A stretch of DNA of 64,000 bases from Pseudogemmobacter lacusdianii (GTDB lineage Bacteria > Pseudomonadota > Alphaproteobacteria > Rhodobacterales > Rhodobacteraceae), in the NCBI RefSeq assembly GCF_030848395.1, contig NZ_JAVDBT010000012.1:62001-126000 (forward strand). Reading direction: 5' to 3'. A program made the translations under genes and the position numbers. The notes beneath the pieces are model-generated. The model was not told the DNA's origin, made no database searches, and saw only the letters and a list, made by a program, of their open reading frames with translations. Positions 45,237 to 53,080 of the stretch are shown here, piece by piece (within the stretch, counting starts at the first letter, position 1; every line of letters begins with the position of its first letter).

Positions 45237-46189
45237 TTGGGGTGCCTCAGACGCGGGTTGGCGATGATGCCGATCACATCTGCCAGCATGTTGAGCAGGA
45301 TATAGACGCCCGCGAAGATCAGCCCCACCGCCTGCACCACCGGAAGATCGCGCTTGGTCACATGATCCACGAGATATTGGCCAAGGGCATTGTAGCTGAA
45401 GACCACCTCAACCACGACAACGCCGACCACGAGGTAGGCGAGGTTGAGCATGACCACCGCCACGACCGGCGCGATGGCATTGGGCAAAGCGTGTTTCCAG
45501 ATGATGTTCATCGGGGTCACGCCTTTCAGCTCGGCCGTCTCGATATAGGCCGATTGCATGACGTTGAGGATCGCGGCGCGGGTCATGCGCATCATATGCG
45601 CCAGCACCACAAGCACCAGCACGATGACCGGCAAAGCCACGGCATGGAGGCGGTCCCAGAAGCTCATGCCCGGGAAGGTCATGGCGGTGGGCGAGAACCA
45701 ACCCATTTTGACGCCAAAGATATACATCACGATATAGCCGACGACGAATTCGGGCAGCGAGATCGTGGAAAGCGTGATGCCGGAGATCACCTTATCGGGC
45801 CATTTGCCAGCATAGCGGGCGGCAACAAGGCCCAGAAGGATCGCCAAGGGCACGGCGATGACAGCCGCACATCCGGCAAGGAAAAGCGTATTGGCCAGCC
45901 TCGGTTTGATCGAGGCGGCGATATCGGCGCCATTGGTGAGAGCTTTGCCCAGATCGCCGGTCAAAATGCCGCCGAGCCAGTTGAAATAGCGCGTCAGGGG
46001 CGGATCGCTCAGCCCCAGCTGCGCGCGCAAGTTTTCAAGCGCCTGCGGTGTCGCTGACTGGCCGAGGATCGCCTGAGCGGTGTCACCGGGAAGCGCCTCG
46101 ACACCAAGGAAAATCACTGCAGACACAGCAAGCAACAACAGCAGGCCCAGCGCGATGCGCTGGACCAGAAGTTTTACGATAGGATGCAC
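45233..46189 (-). CDS. Peptide/nickel-type ABC transporter permease (DppB-like)
   Basis: 318 residues with six membrane helices. DppB-family features: GDTAQAILGQSATPQALENL near the N-terminus and the loop IETAELKGVTPMNIIWKHAL with the conserved Ala-Pro region after it. GTG start at 46189, ten bases after the binding-protein stop. Confidence 0.93.
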   Translation of the reverse strand: MHPIVKLLVQRIALGLLLLLAVSAVIFLGVEALPGDTAQAILGQSATPQALENLRAQLGLSDPPLTRYFNWLGGILTGDLGKALTNGADIAASIKPRLANTLFLAGCAAVIAVPLAILLGLVAARYAGKWPDKVISGITLSTISLPEFVVGYIVMYIFGVKMGWFSPTAMTFPGMSFWDRLHAVALPVIVLVLVVLAHMMRMTRAAILNVMQSAYIETAELKGVTPMNIIWKHALPNAIAPVVAVVMLNLAYLVVGVVVVEVVFSYNALGQYLVDHVTKRDLPVVQAVGLIFAGVYILLNMLADVIGIIANPRLRHPK

Positions 46190-46199
46190 CGGGCTGGCC

Positions 46200-47795
46200 T
46201 CAGACCAACCAGCACTGCGACAGAGCGCGGCCGCTCATCATCTCGCCATTCGGATCGTCGAACCAGCCACCGACCTTATCGGAGACGCCCGCCACATAAT
46301 CGTTGAACATCGGCAGGATCAGACCGCCTTCGTCACGGACCATCGCGGCCATCTCGGAATATTGTGCCTTGCGCTTGGTTTGATCCAGCTCGGCGCGGGC
46401 GGCGATCAGCACCTCGTCGAATTTGGCGTTCTTGAACCGGGTGTCGTTCCATTCCGCGGTCGAGAGATAGGCGGTGGAATACATCTGATCTTGCACCGGA
46501 CGACCGCCCCAATAGCTGGCGCAGAAGGGCTCGACGTTCCAGACGTTGGACCAATAGCCGTCATCGGGCTCCAGCTGGACTTGCAGCGGGATGCCCGCCG
46601 CATTGGCCGAAGCGGCGAAGAGGTTGGCCGCATCCACCGCCCCCGGGAAGGCCCCCGGCGCCGTGCGCAGGATGATCGGGCTGCCGTCATGGCCGGATTT
46701 TTCGTAATATTCTTTGGCCTTAGCCGCGTCATATTCGCGCTGCGGGAAGCTGTCGTCAAAGAGCGGATAAGCGGCGTTGATCGGGAAGTCATTGCCCAGC
46801 GAGCCCAGACCGCCAAGGATCTTATCGACCATTTCCTGACGGTTGACGCCGTATTTCAGCGCCATACGCAGATCGTTATTATCGAAGGGCGCTTTGTCGC
46901 AATGCATGATGAAGATGTAATGCCCGCGGCCCGGCACGCGGCGGACTTGGATGCCCGGAGCGCCTTGCAGCAGTTCAAAGATCTTCGGGTCAACCCGGTT
47001 GATCATATGCACCTGACCGGCCTGCAAAGCAGCGGTCCGGGCGGTGTTGTCGTTGATCGCAAGGATCTCGATCTCATCAGCATGGGCGATGCTGCTGTCG
47101 AAATAGTTGGGGTTGCGCTTCATCGTGTAGCGCACGCCCGGCTCGAACGTGTCGAGGATATAGGGACCAGCGCCGATGCCCGCATTGGGGTTATCAAAGC
47201 CGCCGCCGGGCTGAATGACCAGGTGATAGTCGGTCAACAGCACGGGAAGGTCAGCCGAACCCGAATCCAGCGTCAGCTCGACCTTGTCGCCTTCGGCCTT
47301 CATCTCGGTGATGCCTTTGACCACGCCGAGCGCGCCCGATTGCGCGGCCTCATCGGTGTGACGCTTGAAGGTGGCGACGATATCTTCGGCGGTGACAGGC
47401 GCGCCGTTGGAGAAGGTGACGCCTTGGCGCACGCGGAAGGTCCAGACCTTCGAATCGGCCGAGGCCGAGATGTCATCGACAAGGCGCATATCGACTTGGC
47501 CATCGGGCGTCATCGACACCATCGTCTCGCCCCATTGCGAGTTGGCGACATAGGGAACCGGCGAGAGCGCCAGGCCCGGATCCAGCGAGTTGGTGCTTTC
47601 ACCACCCGAGATACCGGCGCGCAAAGTGCCGCCCTTTTTGGGCTCTTGCGCAAGCGCGGCATGGCCAAAAAGCGCAGCTGCGGTGCCAGCCGACAGCCCA
47701 AGCGCAGTCGAGCGGCCGATGAACTCGCGGCGGTTCATACGACCGCGGCGGGCTTCAGAAATCATGTGGTCCAGGCGCTGACGAGCGTCCGTCAT
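46200..47795 (-). CDS. Family 5 (peptide/nickel-type) ABC transporter substrate-binding protein
   Basis: 531 residues. The N-terminus is long and carries a twin-arginine motif (MNRREFIGRSTALGLSAGTA) starting near residue 20, then a hydrophobic stretch ending AALAQEP, so Tat export is likely. Family 5 features include VWTFRVRQGVTFSNGAPVTA and DLRMALKYGVNRQEMVDKIL. First gene of the operon binding protein-permease-permease-ATPase. Ligand not deducible; the adjacent phosphatase hints at a phosphorylated compound. Confidence 0.92.
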   Translation of the reverse strand: MTDARQRLDHMISEARRGRMNRREFIGRSTALGLSAGTAAALFGHAALAQEPKKGGTLRAGISGGESTNSLDPGLALSPVPYVANSQWGETMVSMTPDGQVDMRLVDDISASADSKVWTFRVRQGVTFSNGAPVTAEDIVATFKRHTDEAAQSGALGVVKGITEMKAEGDKVELTLDSGSADLPVLLTDYHLVIQPGGGFDNPNAGIGAGPYILDTFEPGVRYTMKRNPNYFDSSIAHADEIEILAINDNTARTAALQAGQVHMINRVDPKIFELLQGAPGIQVRRVPGRGHYIFIMHCDKAPFDNNDLRMALKYGVNRQEMVDKILGGLGSLGNDFPINAAYPLFDDSFPQREYDAAKAKEYYEKSGHDGSPIILRTAPGAFPGAVDAANLFAASANAAGIPLQVQLEPDDGYWSNVWNVEPFCASYWGGRPVQDQMYSTAYLSTAEWNDTRFKNAKFDEVLIAARAELDQTKRKAQYSEMAAMVRDEGGLILPMFNDYVAGVSDKVGGWFDDPNGEMMSGRALSQCWLV

Positions 47796-48314
47796 ATTGG
47801 TGTTCTCCCTATGTGTCCCCAGGGTTTTCCCCGGTAGATTCTTTTGTTGAGTTGTTAGTCAATAAAACGCGATCAGAGGATTTGGAGCAAATCTTTTATG
47901 AGGGATTTGAAGAAATCCTGATCGTGGAACGAGGCACTGCACGGCAAAGGCTTGGCGAAGGAGGTGCCTGATCTTCGGCCCAAAGTTTTGCAGCGCAACT
48001 CAGGAAGCGCAAGCCCTCGCCCCCCTTCTCCGTCCAAGGGAAAGTCCTTTGATGGTCAATTGGATAGAGATTTGGCACGGGCTCGGCCTTGGCAGCGGCG
48101 CTTTGACCGCGTTTTCCGACATCGGGCACGACATCTGCCTTGGCGTAACGAAAGCTGGACAGACCGGCCTTGGCTGCGGCAAGTTGCTGGCAGACGGGGC
48201 AGCGGAGCACGCGCCCGCCGCGCGCTATGAAAGGCCCGTGCTACGGCCACGCCCAGACAAGACATCTCTGCCCCTACCGCCTTTGCGTCCGAGATCACCT
48301 TAAGGAGCGAACCC
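47796..48314. other. Intergenic region upstream of the ABC operon
   Basis: 519 bases between divergent genes. It holds an imperfect inverted repeat at 47871-47883 and 47913-47923 (GATCAGAGGATTT / AAATCCTGATC). The part from 47940 to 48300 has normal GC and frames open on both strands, but none has both a ribosome binding site and recognisable content. Promoters for the ABC operon and the DUF6958 gene should lie here. Confidence 0.45.
47871..47923 (-). promoter_or_regulatory. Imperfect inverted repeat before the ABC operon
   Basis: Arms GATCAGAGGATTT (47871-47883) and AAATCCTGATC (47913-47923) with 29 bases between, about 75 bases upstream of the binding-protein start. Could be an operator or a leader hairpin. 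Seen in sequence; role inferred. Confidence 0.35.
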
Positions 48315-48680
48315 TTGCCGCACATGCTGACCAGCGCCAAAGCGATGGCCGATGACACGATCTGCGACCAAATGAACGACCCTGACGGCGAACAGATTGA
48401 GGTGCTGAACGTCACCTCTCCCAGCCATGTCGGTCTGGTGAACCGCGCCAAATATATGGCGATGCATCAAGCCCTTATGGCGGCCTTGCCCGACCAAGAG
48501 CCGGGAATGACCCCGGCCGAGGCGAAGGCCGCTTTGCTGCCGCATCTGGATGCAACGCTGTTTCCCGAAGGCGATAAGGCCGGCTGGTGGCTGAAATGCG
48601 TGCAGCTGGATCTGGAGGCGCGGGGCGAGATCGCCCGTGGCCCGAAAGCGCCGGTGCGGCTGTACCGCTTGCCCAGCTAA
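48315..48680 (+). CDS. DUF6958-like small protein
   Basis: 121 residues if the TTG at 48315 is used, which has AAGGAG seven bases upstream; an ATG three codons later has poorer spacing. The body matches the DUF6958 pattern as I know it: VLNVTSPSHVGLVNRAKYMA, PGMTPAEAKAALLPHL and KAGWWLKCVQLDLEARGEI, ending KAPVRLYRLP. It looks like a small winged-helix-like cytoplasmic protein. Function unknown. A GC-rich hairpin follows at 48711-48736. Confidence 0.72.
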   Translation: MPHMLTSAKAMADDTICDQMNDPDGEQIEVLNVTSPSHVGLVNRAKYMAMHQALMAALPDQEPGMTPAEAKAALLPHLDATLFPEGDKAGWWLKCVQLDLEARGEIARGPKAPVRLYRLPS

Positions 48681-48710
48681 GATTTCGCTTCTGGCCAAGG
48701 AGCGGTCGTT

Positions 48711-48736
48711 CCGCGCTAGCCCTGCGGCTGGCGCGG
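48711..48736 (+). terminator. Hairpin between the DUF6958 gene and betC
   Basis: 11-base stem CCGCGCTAGCC / GGCTGGCGCGG with one G-T pair and loop CTGC, 30 bases past the stop. No T-run. Tentative. Confidence 0.5.
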
Positions 48737-48785
48737 GTTAGACTGCTGCGGGATTCGCCCTGCCATTGCCCTGTCGGAGACCTAT

Positions 48786-50291
48786 ATGACTCGCCCGAAC
48801 ATCTTGATTTTGATGGTGGACCAGCTGACAGGGACTTTGTTCCCCGACGGGCCAGAGGCGTTCTTGCAGGTGCCGAACTTGCGCAAACTGGCCGCGCGCT
48901 CGGTGCGCTTTGCGCAAAGCTACACCGCCTCGCCGCTGTGCGCGCCGGGGCGGGCAAGCTTTATGTCGGGCCAGCTGCCGCGCCGGACGCGGGTCTATGA
49001 CAATGCGGCCGAGTTCACCTCGGACATCCCGACCTTTGCGCATCACCTGCGCCGCGCGGGCTATCAGACCTGCCTTGCGGGCAAAATGCATTTCGTGGGC
49101 CCCGACCAGCTGCATGGTTTTGAAGAGCGGCTGACGACGGATATCTACCCCGCGGATTTCGGCTGGACCCCGGATTATCGCAAGCCCGGTGAGCGGATTG
49201 ATTGGTGGTATCACAACTTGGGCTCGGTGACCGGCGCAGGCGTGGCCGAGATCACCAACCAATTGGAATATGACGATGATGTCGCGCATCAAGCGGTGCA
49301 GAAGATCTATGATCTGTCGCGTGGGGCGGATGCGCGGCCTTGGTGCCTGACCGCCAGCTTCACCCATCCGCATGACCCGTTCGTGGCGCGGCGCAAATAT
49401 TGGGATCTCTACGAAGGCGCGCCGGAATGTGAGCCGCCCGAGCCGGTGGCTTATGAGGATCAAGACCCACATGCGCAGCGGCTTTTGGACGCTTGCGATT
49501 GGCGCGGGCTGGAGGTGACCGAAGAGCACATCCGCCGCGCAAGGCAGGGCTATTTCGCCAATATCTCTTATGTCGATGATAAAATTGGAGAAATCTTGGC
49601 GGCACTTGAGGCGAGCCGGCAAGAGGCGATCGTGGTCTTCGTCTCAGACCACGGCGAGATGCTGGGCCGGCGCGGGCTTTGGTTCAAGATGAACTTCTTT
49701 GAAGGCTCGGCCCGCGTGCCTTTGATGATCGCCGCCCCAGGGCTTGATCCGCAAAGGATCGACACCCCGGTCTCGACCATCGACCTTCTGCCCACGCTTT
49801 GCGATCTGGCGGGGGTGTCGATGGAAGCGGTCATGCCTTGGACCGATGGCGAATCCTTGGTGCCTTTGGCCAAAGGCCAGCCACGCCACAGCCCGGTGGC
49901 GATGGAATATGCCGCCGAAGGCTCGATCACGCCGATGGTGGCGTTGCGGCATGGGGTTTGGAAATATACCAAATGCATGGCCGATCCTGAGCAGCTTTTC
50001 GACCTCGCCCATGACCCCGAAGAGCGGGAGAATTTGGCCGAAGATCCGCGCGCGGTGAAGGTTATGGCGCATTTCCGCGCCCTTGCCGCAGCACGCTGGG
50101 ATCTTGCGGCCTATGACGCCGAGGTGCGGCAAAGCCAAGCCCGGCGCTGGGTGGTCTATGAGGCTTTGCGCAACGGCAATTACTATCCTTGGGACCACCA
50201 ACCCCTGCGCGCGGCCTCCGAGCGCTATATGCGCAACCATATGGATCTGAACGTTTTGGAAGAGAACAAACGCTTCCCCCGCGGCGAGTAA
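48786..50291 (+). CDS. betC: Choline-sulfatase
   Basis: Hydrolyses choline-O-sulfate to choline and sulfate; cytoplasmic in rhizobia. 501 residues. The sulfatase signature SPLCAPGRASFMSG carries Cys52, the residue converted to formylglycine (C-x-P-x-R rule). N-terminal metal site RPNILILMVDQLTG, later VVFVSDHGEMLGRRGLW. The C-terminal choline-sulfatase tail (QARRWVVYEALRNGNYYPWD) is characteristic. Convergent with a choline-dehydrogenase-like gene, which fits choline oxidation. Confidence 0.95.
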   Translation: MTRPNILILMVDQLTGTLFPDGPEAFLQVPNLRKLAARSVRFAQSYTASPLCAPGRASFMSGQLPRRTRVYDNAAEFTSDIPTFAHHLRRAGYQTCLAGKMHFVGPDQLHGFEERLTTDIYPADFGWTPDYRKPGERIDWWYHNLGSVTGAGVAEITNQLEYDDDVAHQAVQKIYDLSRGADARPWCLTASFTHPHDPFVARRKYWDLYEGAPECEPPEPVAYEDQDPHAQRLLDACDWRGLEVTEEHIRRARQGYFANISYVDDKIGEILAALEASRQEAIVVFVSDHGEMLGRRGLWFKMNFFEGSARVPLMIAAPGLDPQRIDTPVSTIDLLPTLCDLAGVSMEAVMPWTDGESLVPLAKGQPRHSPVAMEYAAEGSITPMVALRHGVWKYTKCMADPEQLFDLAHDPEERENLAEDPRAVKVMAHFRALAAARWDLAAYDAEVRQSQARRWVVYEALRNGNYYPWDHQPLRAASERYMRNHMDLNVLEENKRFPRGE

Positions 50292-50312
50292 GACCCGCCG
50301 CCCTCGAACATG

Positions 50313-50441
50313 TCGGGGGCATTCTGCCCCCGAGCCCCCTGAGAGTATTTAAGTCAAGATGAAGCTCTAACGCGGGTATTTCATCTTGACTTAAATACTC
50401 CCGCCGGAGGCAAGCCAGCGCAGGCGGGCTCGATGCCCGCC
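50313..50441. repeat. Paired hairpin-ATATTT elements between convergent genes (copy a)
   Basis: Two copies of the intergenic element face each other. Each has a GC hairpin (TCGGGGGC / GCCCCCGA at 50313-50333; GGCGGGC / GCCCGCC at 50423-50441) followed, toward the centre, by GAGTATTTAAGTCAAGATGAA-type sequence. The inner tails form a perfect 21-base inverted repeat, 50343-50363 with 50380-50400. In this position the two can terminate betC and the GMC gene. Confidence 0.85.
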
Positions 50442-50448
50442 AAGCTGG

Positions 50449-52062
50449 CTACTTGGACTCCGTCAGAATGATCTCGCCCGCTTTCCAGCCGAGCATGATC
50501 GCCGGGGCATTGGTATTGCCTGCAATGAGATTGGGGAAGCTGGAGGCATCGGCGACGCGGAGGCCCTGCACGCCATGCACCCGCAATTTAGCGTCAATCA
50601 CCGAAGTCTCGGCGCTTGCCCCCATGCGGGCGGTGCAGGACGGGTGATAGACGGTCCCGGAGCGCCACCGGAAATCGTCGATCAGCGCCTCGTCCGACTG
50701 AACATCGGGGCCGGGGCGGAGCTCCTCTTCCACCCAGCGGGCAAAGCTGGGCTGAGCGGCGATTTTGCGCAGGAATTTCACCGCGAGCAGCATCTCTTCG
50801 ACATCCTCGGGCGTCGAGAAGGCGTTGGGGGTGATCTTTGGATGCGCCAGCGGATCGGGCGAGGCGATGCGGATATGGCCGCGTGAGGTGGGGCGGCAGT
50901 TGGAAAGGCCAAGTGACAGACCGGGGAATGGGTCGGGGGTTAACAGCGGGCGCTCACCCGCTTTCGGGATAAGCGTTGAGAAGGCCTGCATATAGAGCTG
51001 CATATTGGGGCGCTCAAGCGCGGGTCTTGTGCGGAAAAAACCGCCGCCATGGTTGATCGATTTGGCCAAGGGCCCGCCGCCGAGGGCGAGATACCACATC
51101 CCCATCAAAGCCTTACCGAACCAAGGCCGCAGGATGTTGTTATAAGTCGGCACTTTCATCTGCCATGTGTAGTTGATGCCGTGATGGTCGCTGAGATGGG
51201 CGCCGACATTGGGGTTATCGACGAGGGTTTGGAGGCCCATCTCTTGCAAAAGTGCGCCATCGCCGATGCCGGAAAGCTGCAAAAGCTGCGGTGAGTTGAT
51301 GGCGCCGCCGCAAAGGATGACCTCGGCGCGGGCGCGAAGGGTTTTGCGCTGGCCGTTTTGCAGATATTCGACGCCCGTCGCGCGGCCTTCTTCGATCAAC
51401 ACGCGGGTGACTTGCGCGCCGGTCTCGACCCGCAAGTTCTTGCGCCGCATCGCCGGGCGCAGGAAGGCGCGGGCGGCGGAATTGCGGCGACCTCCTTTGA
51501 CGGTGAGTTGGTAGGTGCCCGCCCCTTCTTGGCTTTCACCATTGAAATCAGGGTTATAGGGCAGGCCCGCCTCGGCGCAGGCCTTGATGTAATCCTCGAC
51601 CAGCCAATGCAGGCCTTTGCGGTTTTTGCTGATGAAGAGAGGGCCGCCCTTGCCGCGCCAAGCGTCGCCGCCGGCCTCATTATCCTCGATCTCGCGGTAG
51701 GCTTTGAGCACCTCGTCCCAGCCCCAGCCGGGATTGTCTCGGCCCCATTCTTCGTAATCGGCTTGGTGGCCGCGCATCCAGACCATGGCGTTGATCGAGG
51801 AGGAGCCGCCCAAAATCCGGCCGCGCGGGATATGGTCGCGCTGGTGGTTGAGGCCGGGGTCAGGCTCGGCGCTGTAGAGCCAATTGACGCCTGGGTCGTA
51901 GAAAAGTTTGCCGTAACCCAATGGCATTTGGACGAAAAAGCGCCGGTCGCTGCCGCCGGCTTCGAGTAAGGTGACGTGGTGGCGGCTGTCTTCGGTCAGG
52001 CGGTTGGCCAGCGTGCAACCGGCCGAGCCTGCGCCGATGATGATGTAATCTGTCTCTTCCAT
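50449..52062 (-). CDS. Choline dehydrogenase-like GMC oxidoreductase
   Basis: 537-residue FAD enzyme. The dinucleotide motif is IIGAGSAGCTLANRL at residue 7. GMC signatures include GRILGGSSSINAMVWMRGH and GGAINSPQLLQLSGIG. The catalytic His is in TVYHPSCTARMGA. Next to betC, oxidation of choline to betaine aldehyde (BetA) is plausible, but GMC paralogues oxidise many alcohols. No betB or betI is in the window. Confidence 0.85.
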   Translation of the reverse strand: MEETDYIIIGAGSAGCTLANRLTEDSRHHVTLLEAGGSDRRFFVQMPLGYGKLFYDPGVNWLYSAEPDPGLNHQRDHIPRGRILGGSSSINAMVWMRGHQADYEEWGRDNPGWGWDEVLKAYREIEDNEAGGDAWRGKGGPLFISKNRKGLHWLVEDYIKACAEAGLPYNPDFNGESQEGAGTYQLTVKGGRRNSAARAFLRPAMRRKNLRVETGAQVTRVLIEEGRATGVEYLQNGQRKTLRARAEVILCGGAINSPQLLQLSGIGDGALLQEMGLQTLVDNPNVGAHLSDHHGINYTWQMKVPTYNNILRPWFGKALMGMWYLALGGGPLAKSINHGGGFFRTRPALERPNMQLYMQAFSTLIPKAGERPLLTPDPFPGLSLGLSNCRPTSRGHIRIASPDPLAHPKITPNAFSTPEDVEEMLLAVKFLRKIAAQPSFARWVEEELRPGPDVQSDEALIDDFRWRSGTVYHPSCTARMGASAETSVIDAKLRVHGVQGLRVADASSFPNLIAGNTNAPAIMLGWKAGEIILTESK

Positions 52063-52087
52063 GGGTGGGCGCTCTGGCTGGCGGCGG

Positions 52088-52141
52088 CCGGGGGTTTCAC
52101 ACCCCCGGACCCCCGTGGAGTATTTGGGTCAAGGCGAATGG
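52088..52141 (+). repeat. Hairpin-ATATTT element (copy b)
   Basis: Hairpin CCGGGGGT / ACCCCCGG (52088-52108) followed by GTGGAGTATTTGGGTCAAGG. It lies behind the GMC start, oriented to the plus strand where no plus-strand gene ends, so it is not simply a gene terminator. Confidence 0.7.
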
Positions 52142-52229
52142 GGAAAGGCTAGAGCGGGGTTTTGGCAACGGTTTGGATTTTCGCGACGCGGATGGGTCGC
52201 GAATGGAACATCTTTGCAGCAGATGTGAA

Positions 52230-52259
52230 AAGGCCCCGGATGCGGCGATCCGGGGCCTT
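52230..52259 (-). terminator. Intrinsic terminator of the carnitine operon
   Basis: 12-base perfect stem AAGGCCCCGGAT / ATCCGGGGCCTT, six-base loop; on the minus strand it ends in TTTTCAC. It lies 18 bases past the crotonase stop and closes the minus-strand operon that starts at 59056. Confidence 0.92.
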
Positions 52260-52276
52260 GCTTTGCCGTGGCGGGG

Positions 52277-53077
52277 TTACTTGCCCTTCCAGACCGGGTC
52301 GCGTTTTTCGGCAAAAGCCCGCGCGCCTTCGAGTTGGTCTTCGGAGGAATAGAGCTTGTCGACGGTCGGCATCAGCCGCTTGGTGATGCGGTTGAGCGCA
52401 TCTTGGAAGCGCATGGCTTCGGCCTCACGCACCACTTCTTTGATCGCGGCATAGACCAAGGGCGGGCCGGATTCGAGCAGGCGGGCAAGCTCCCACGCCT
52501 TATCAAGCAGTTGATCCGGCTGGCAGATTTCCTTGATGAGCCCCCAGCGGTGGGCTTCTTCGGCGTCGAACCAGCGGCCCGTCAGGAGGAGGTCCATGGC
52601 GACGTGATAGGGGATGCGTTTCGGGAGTTTGATCGAGGCCGCATCGGCGACGGTGCCGGAGCGGATCTCCGGCAAAGCGAAGGTGGCATTGGTGGAGCAA
52701 AGGATGATGTCGCCCGAAAGCGCCAGCTCCAGCCCGCCGCCGCAGCAGATGCCCTGCACCGCCATGATCACCGGTTTGTTGAGGTTCGGGAGTTCCTGCA
52801 GGCCGCCGAAGCCGCCCACGCCGTAATCGCCGTCCACGGCATCGCCCTCGGCCGCAGCCTTTAAGTCCCAGCCGGGGCAGAAGAATTTCTCGCCCGAGGC
52901 GCGGACGATGCAGATGCGCAGGCTGTCGTCATCGCGGAAGTCGCGGAAGACGAGGCCCATGACGCGGCTGGTTTTCAGGCTGATCGCATTGGCCTTGCCG
53001 GAGTCGAGCGTGACCTCGAGGATGGCGCCATCGCGCCGGGTTTTGATCGGACCTTCGGTCCGCATTTCCATTGCCAT
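52277..53077 (-). CDS. caiD: Crotonase-family protein, probable carnitinyl-CoA dehydratase
   Basis: 266-residue enoyl-CoA hydratase/isomerase. Oxyanion-hole strands FFCPGWDLKAAAEG and GICCGGGLELALSGDIILC; catalytic Glu region in FALPEIRSGTVADAASIKLP. Its place in an operon with a CoA ligase, an acyl-CoA dehydrogenase and carnitine dehydrogenase supports crotonobetainyl-CoA hydration to L-carnitinyl-CoA (CaiD). Other hydratase roles cannot be excluded. Starts three bases after the ligase stop. Confidence 0.8.
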   Translation of the reverse strand: MAMEMRTEGPIKTRRDGAILEVTLDSGKANAISLKTSRVMGLVFRDFRDDDSLRICIVRASGEKFFCPGWDLKAAAEGDAVDGDYGVGGFGGLQELPNLNKPVIMAVQGICCGGGLELALSGDIILCSTNATFALPEIRSGTVADAASIKLPKRIPYHVAMDLLLTGRWFDAEEAHRWGLIKEICQPDQLLDKAWELARLLESGPPLVYAAIKEVVREAEAMRFQDALNRITKRLMPTVDKLYSSEDQLEGARAFAEKRDPVWKGK

Positions 53078-53080
53078 ATC

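Noticed and set aside
47952-48303. Overlapping frames on both strands in the intergenic region
   Set aside because: None has a good start site with recognisable content; frames contradict each other.
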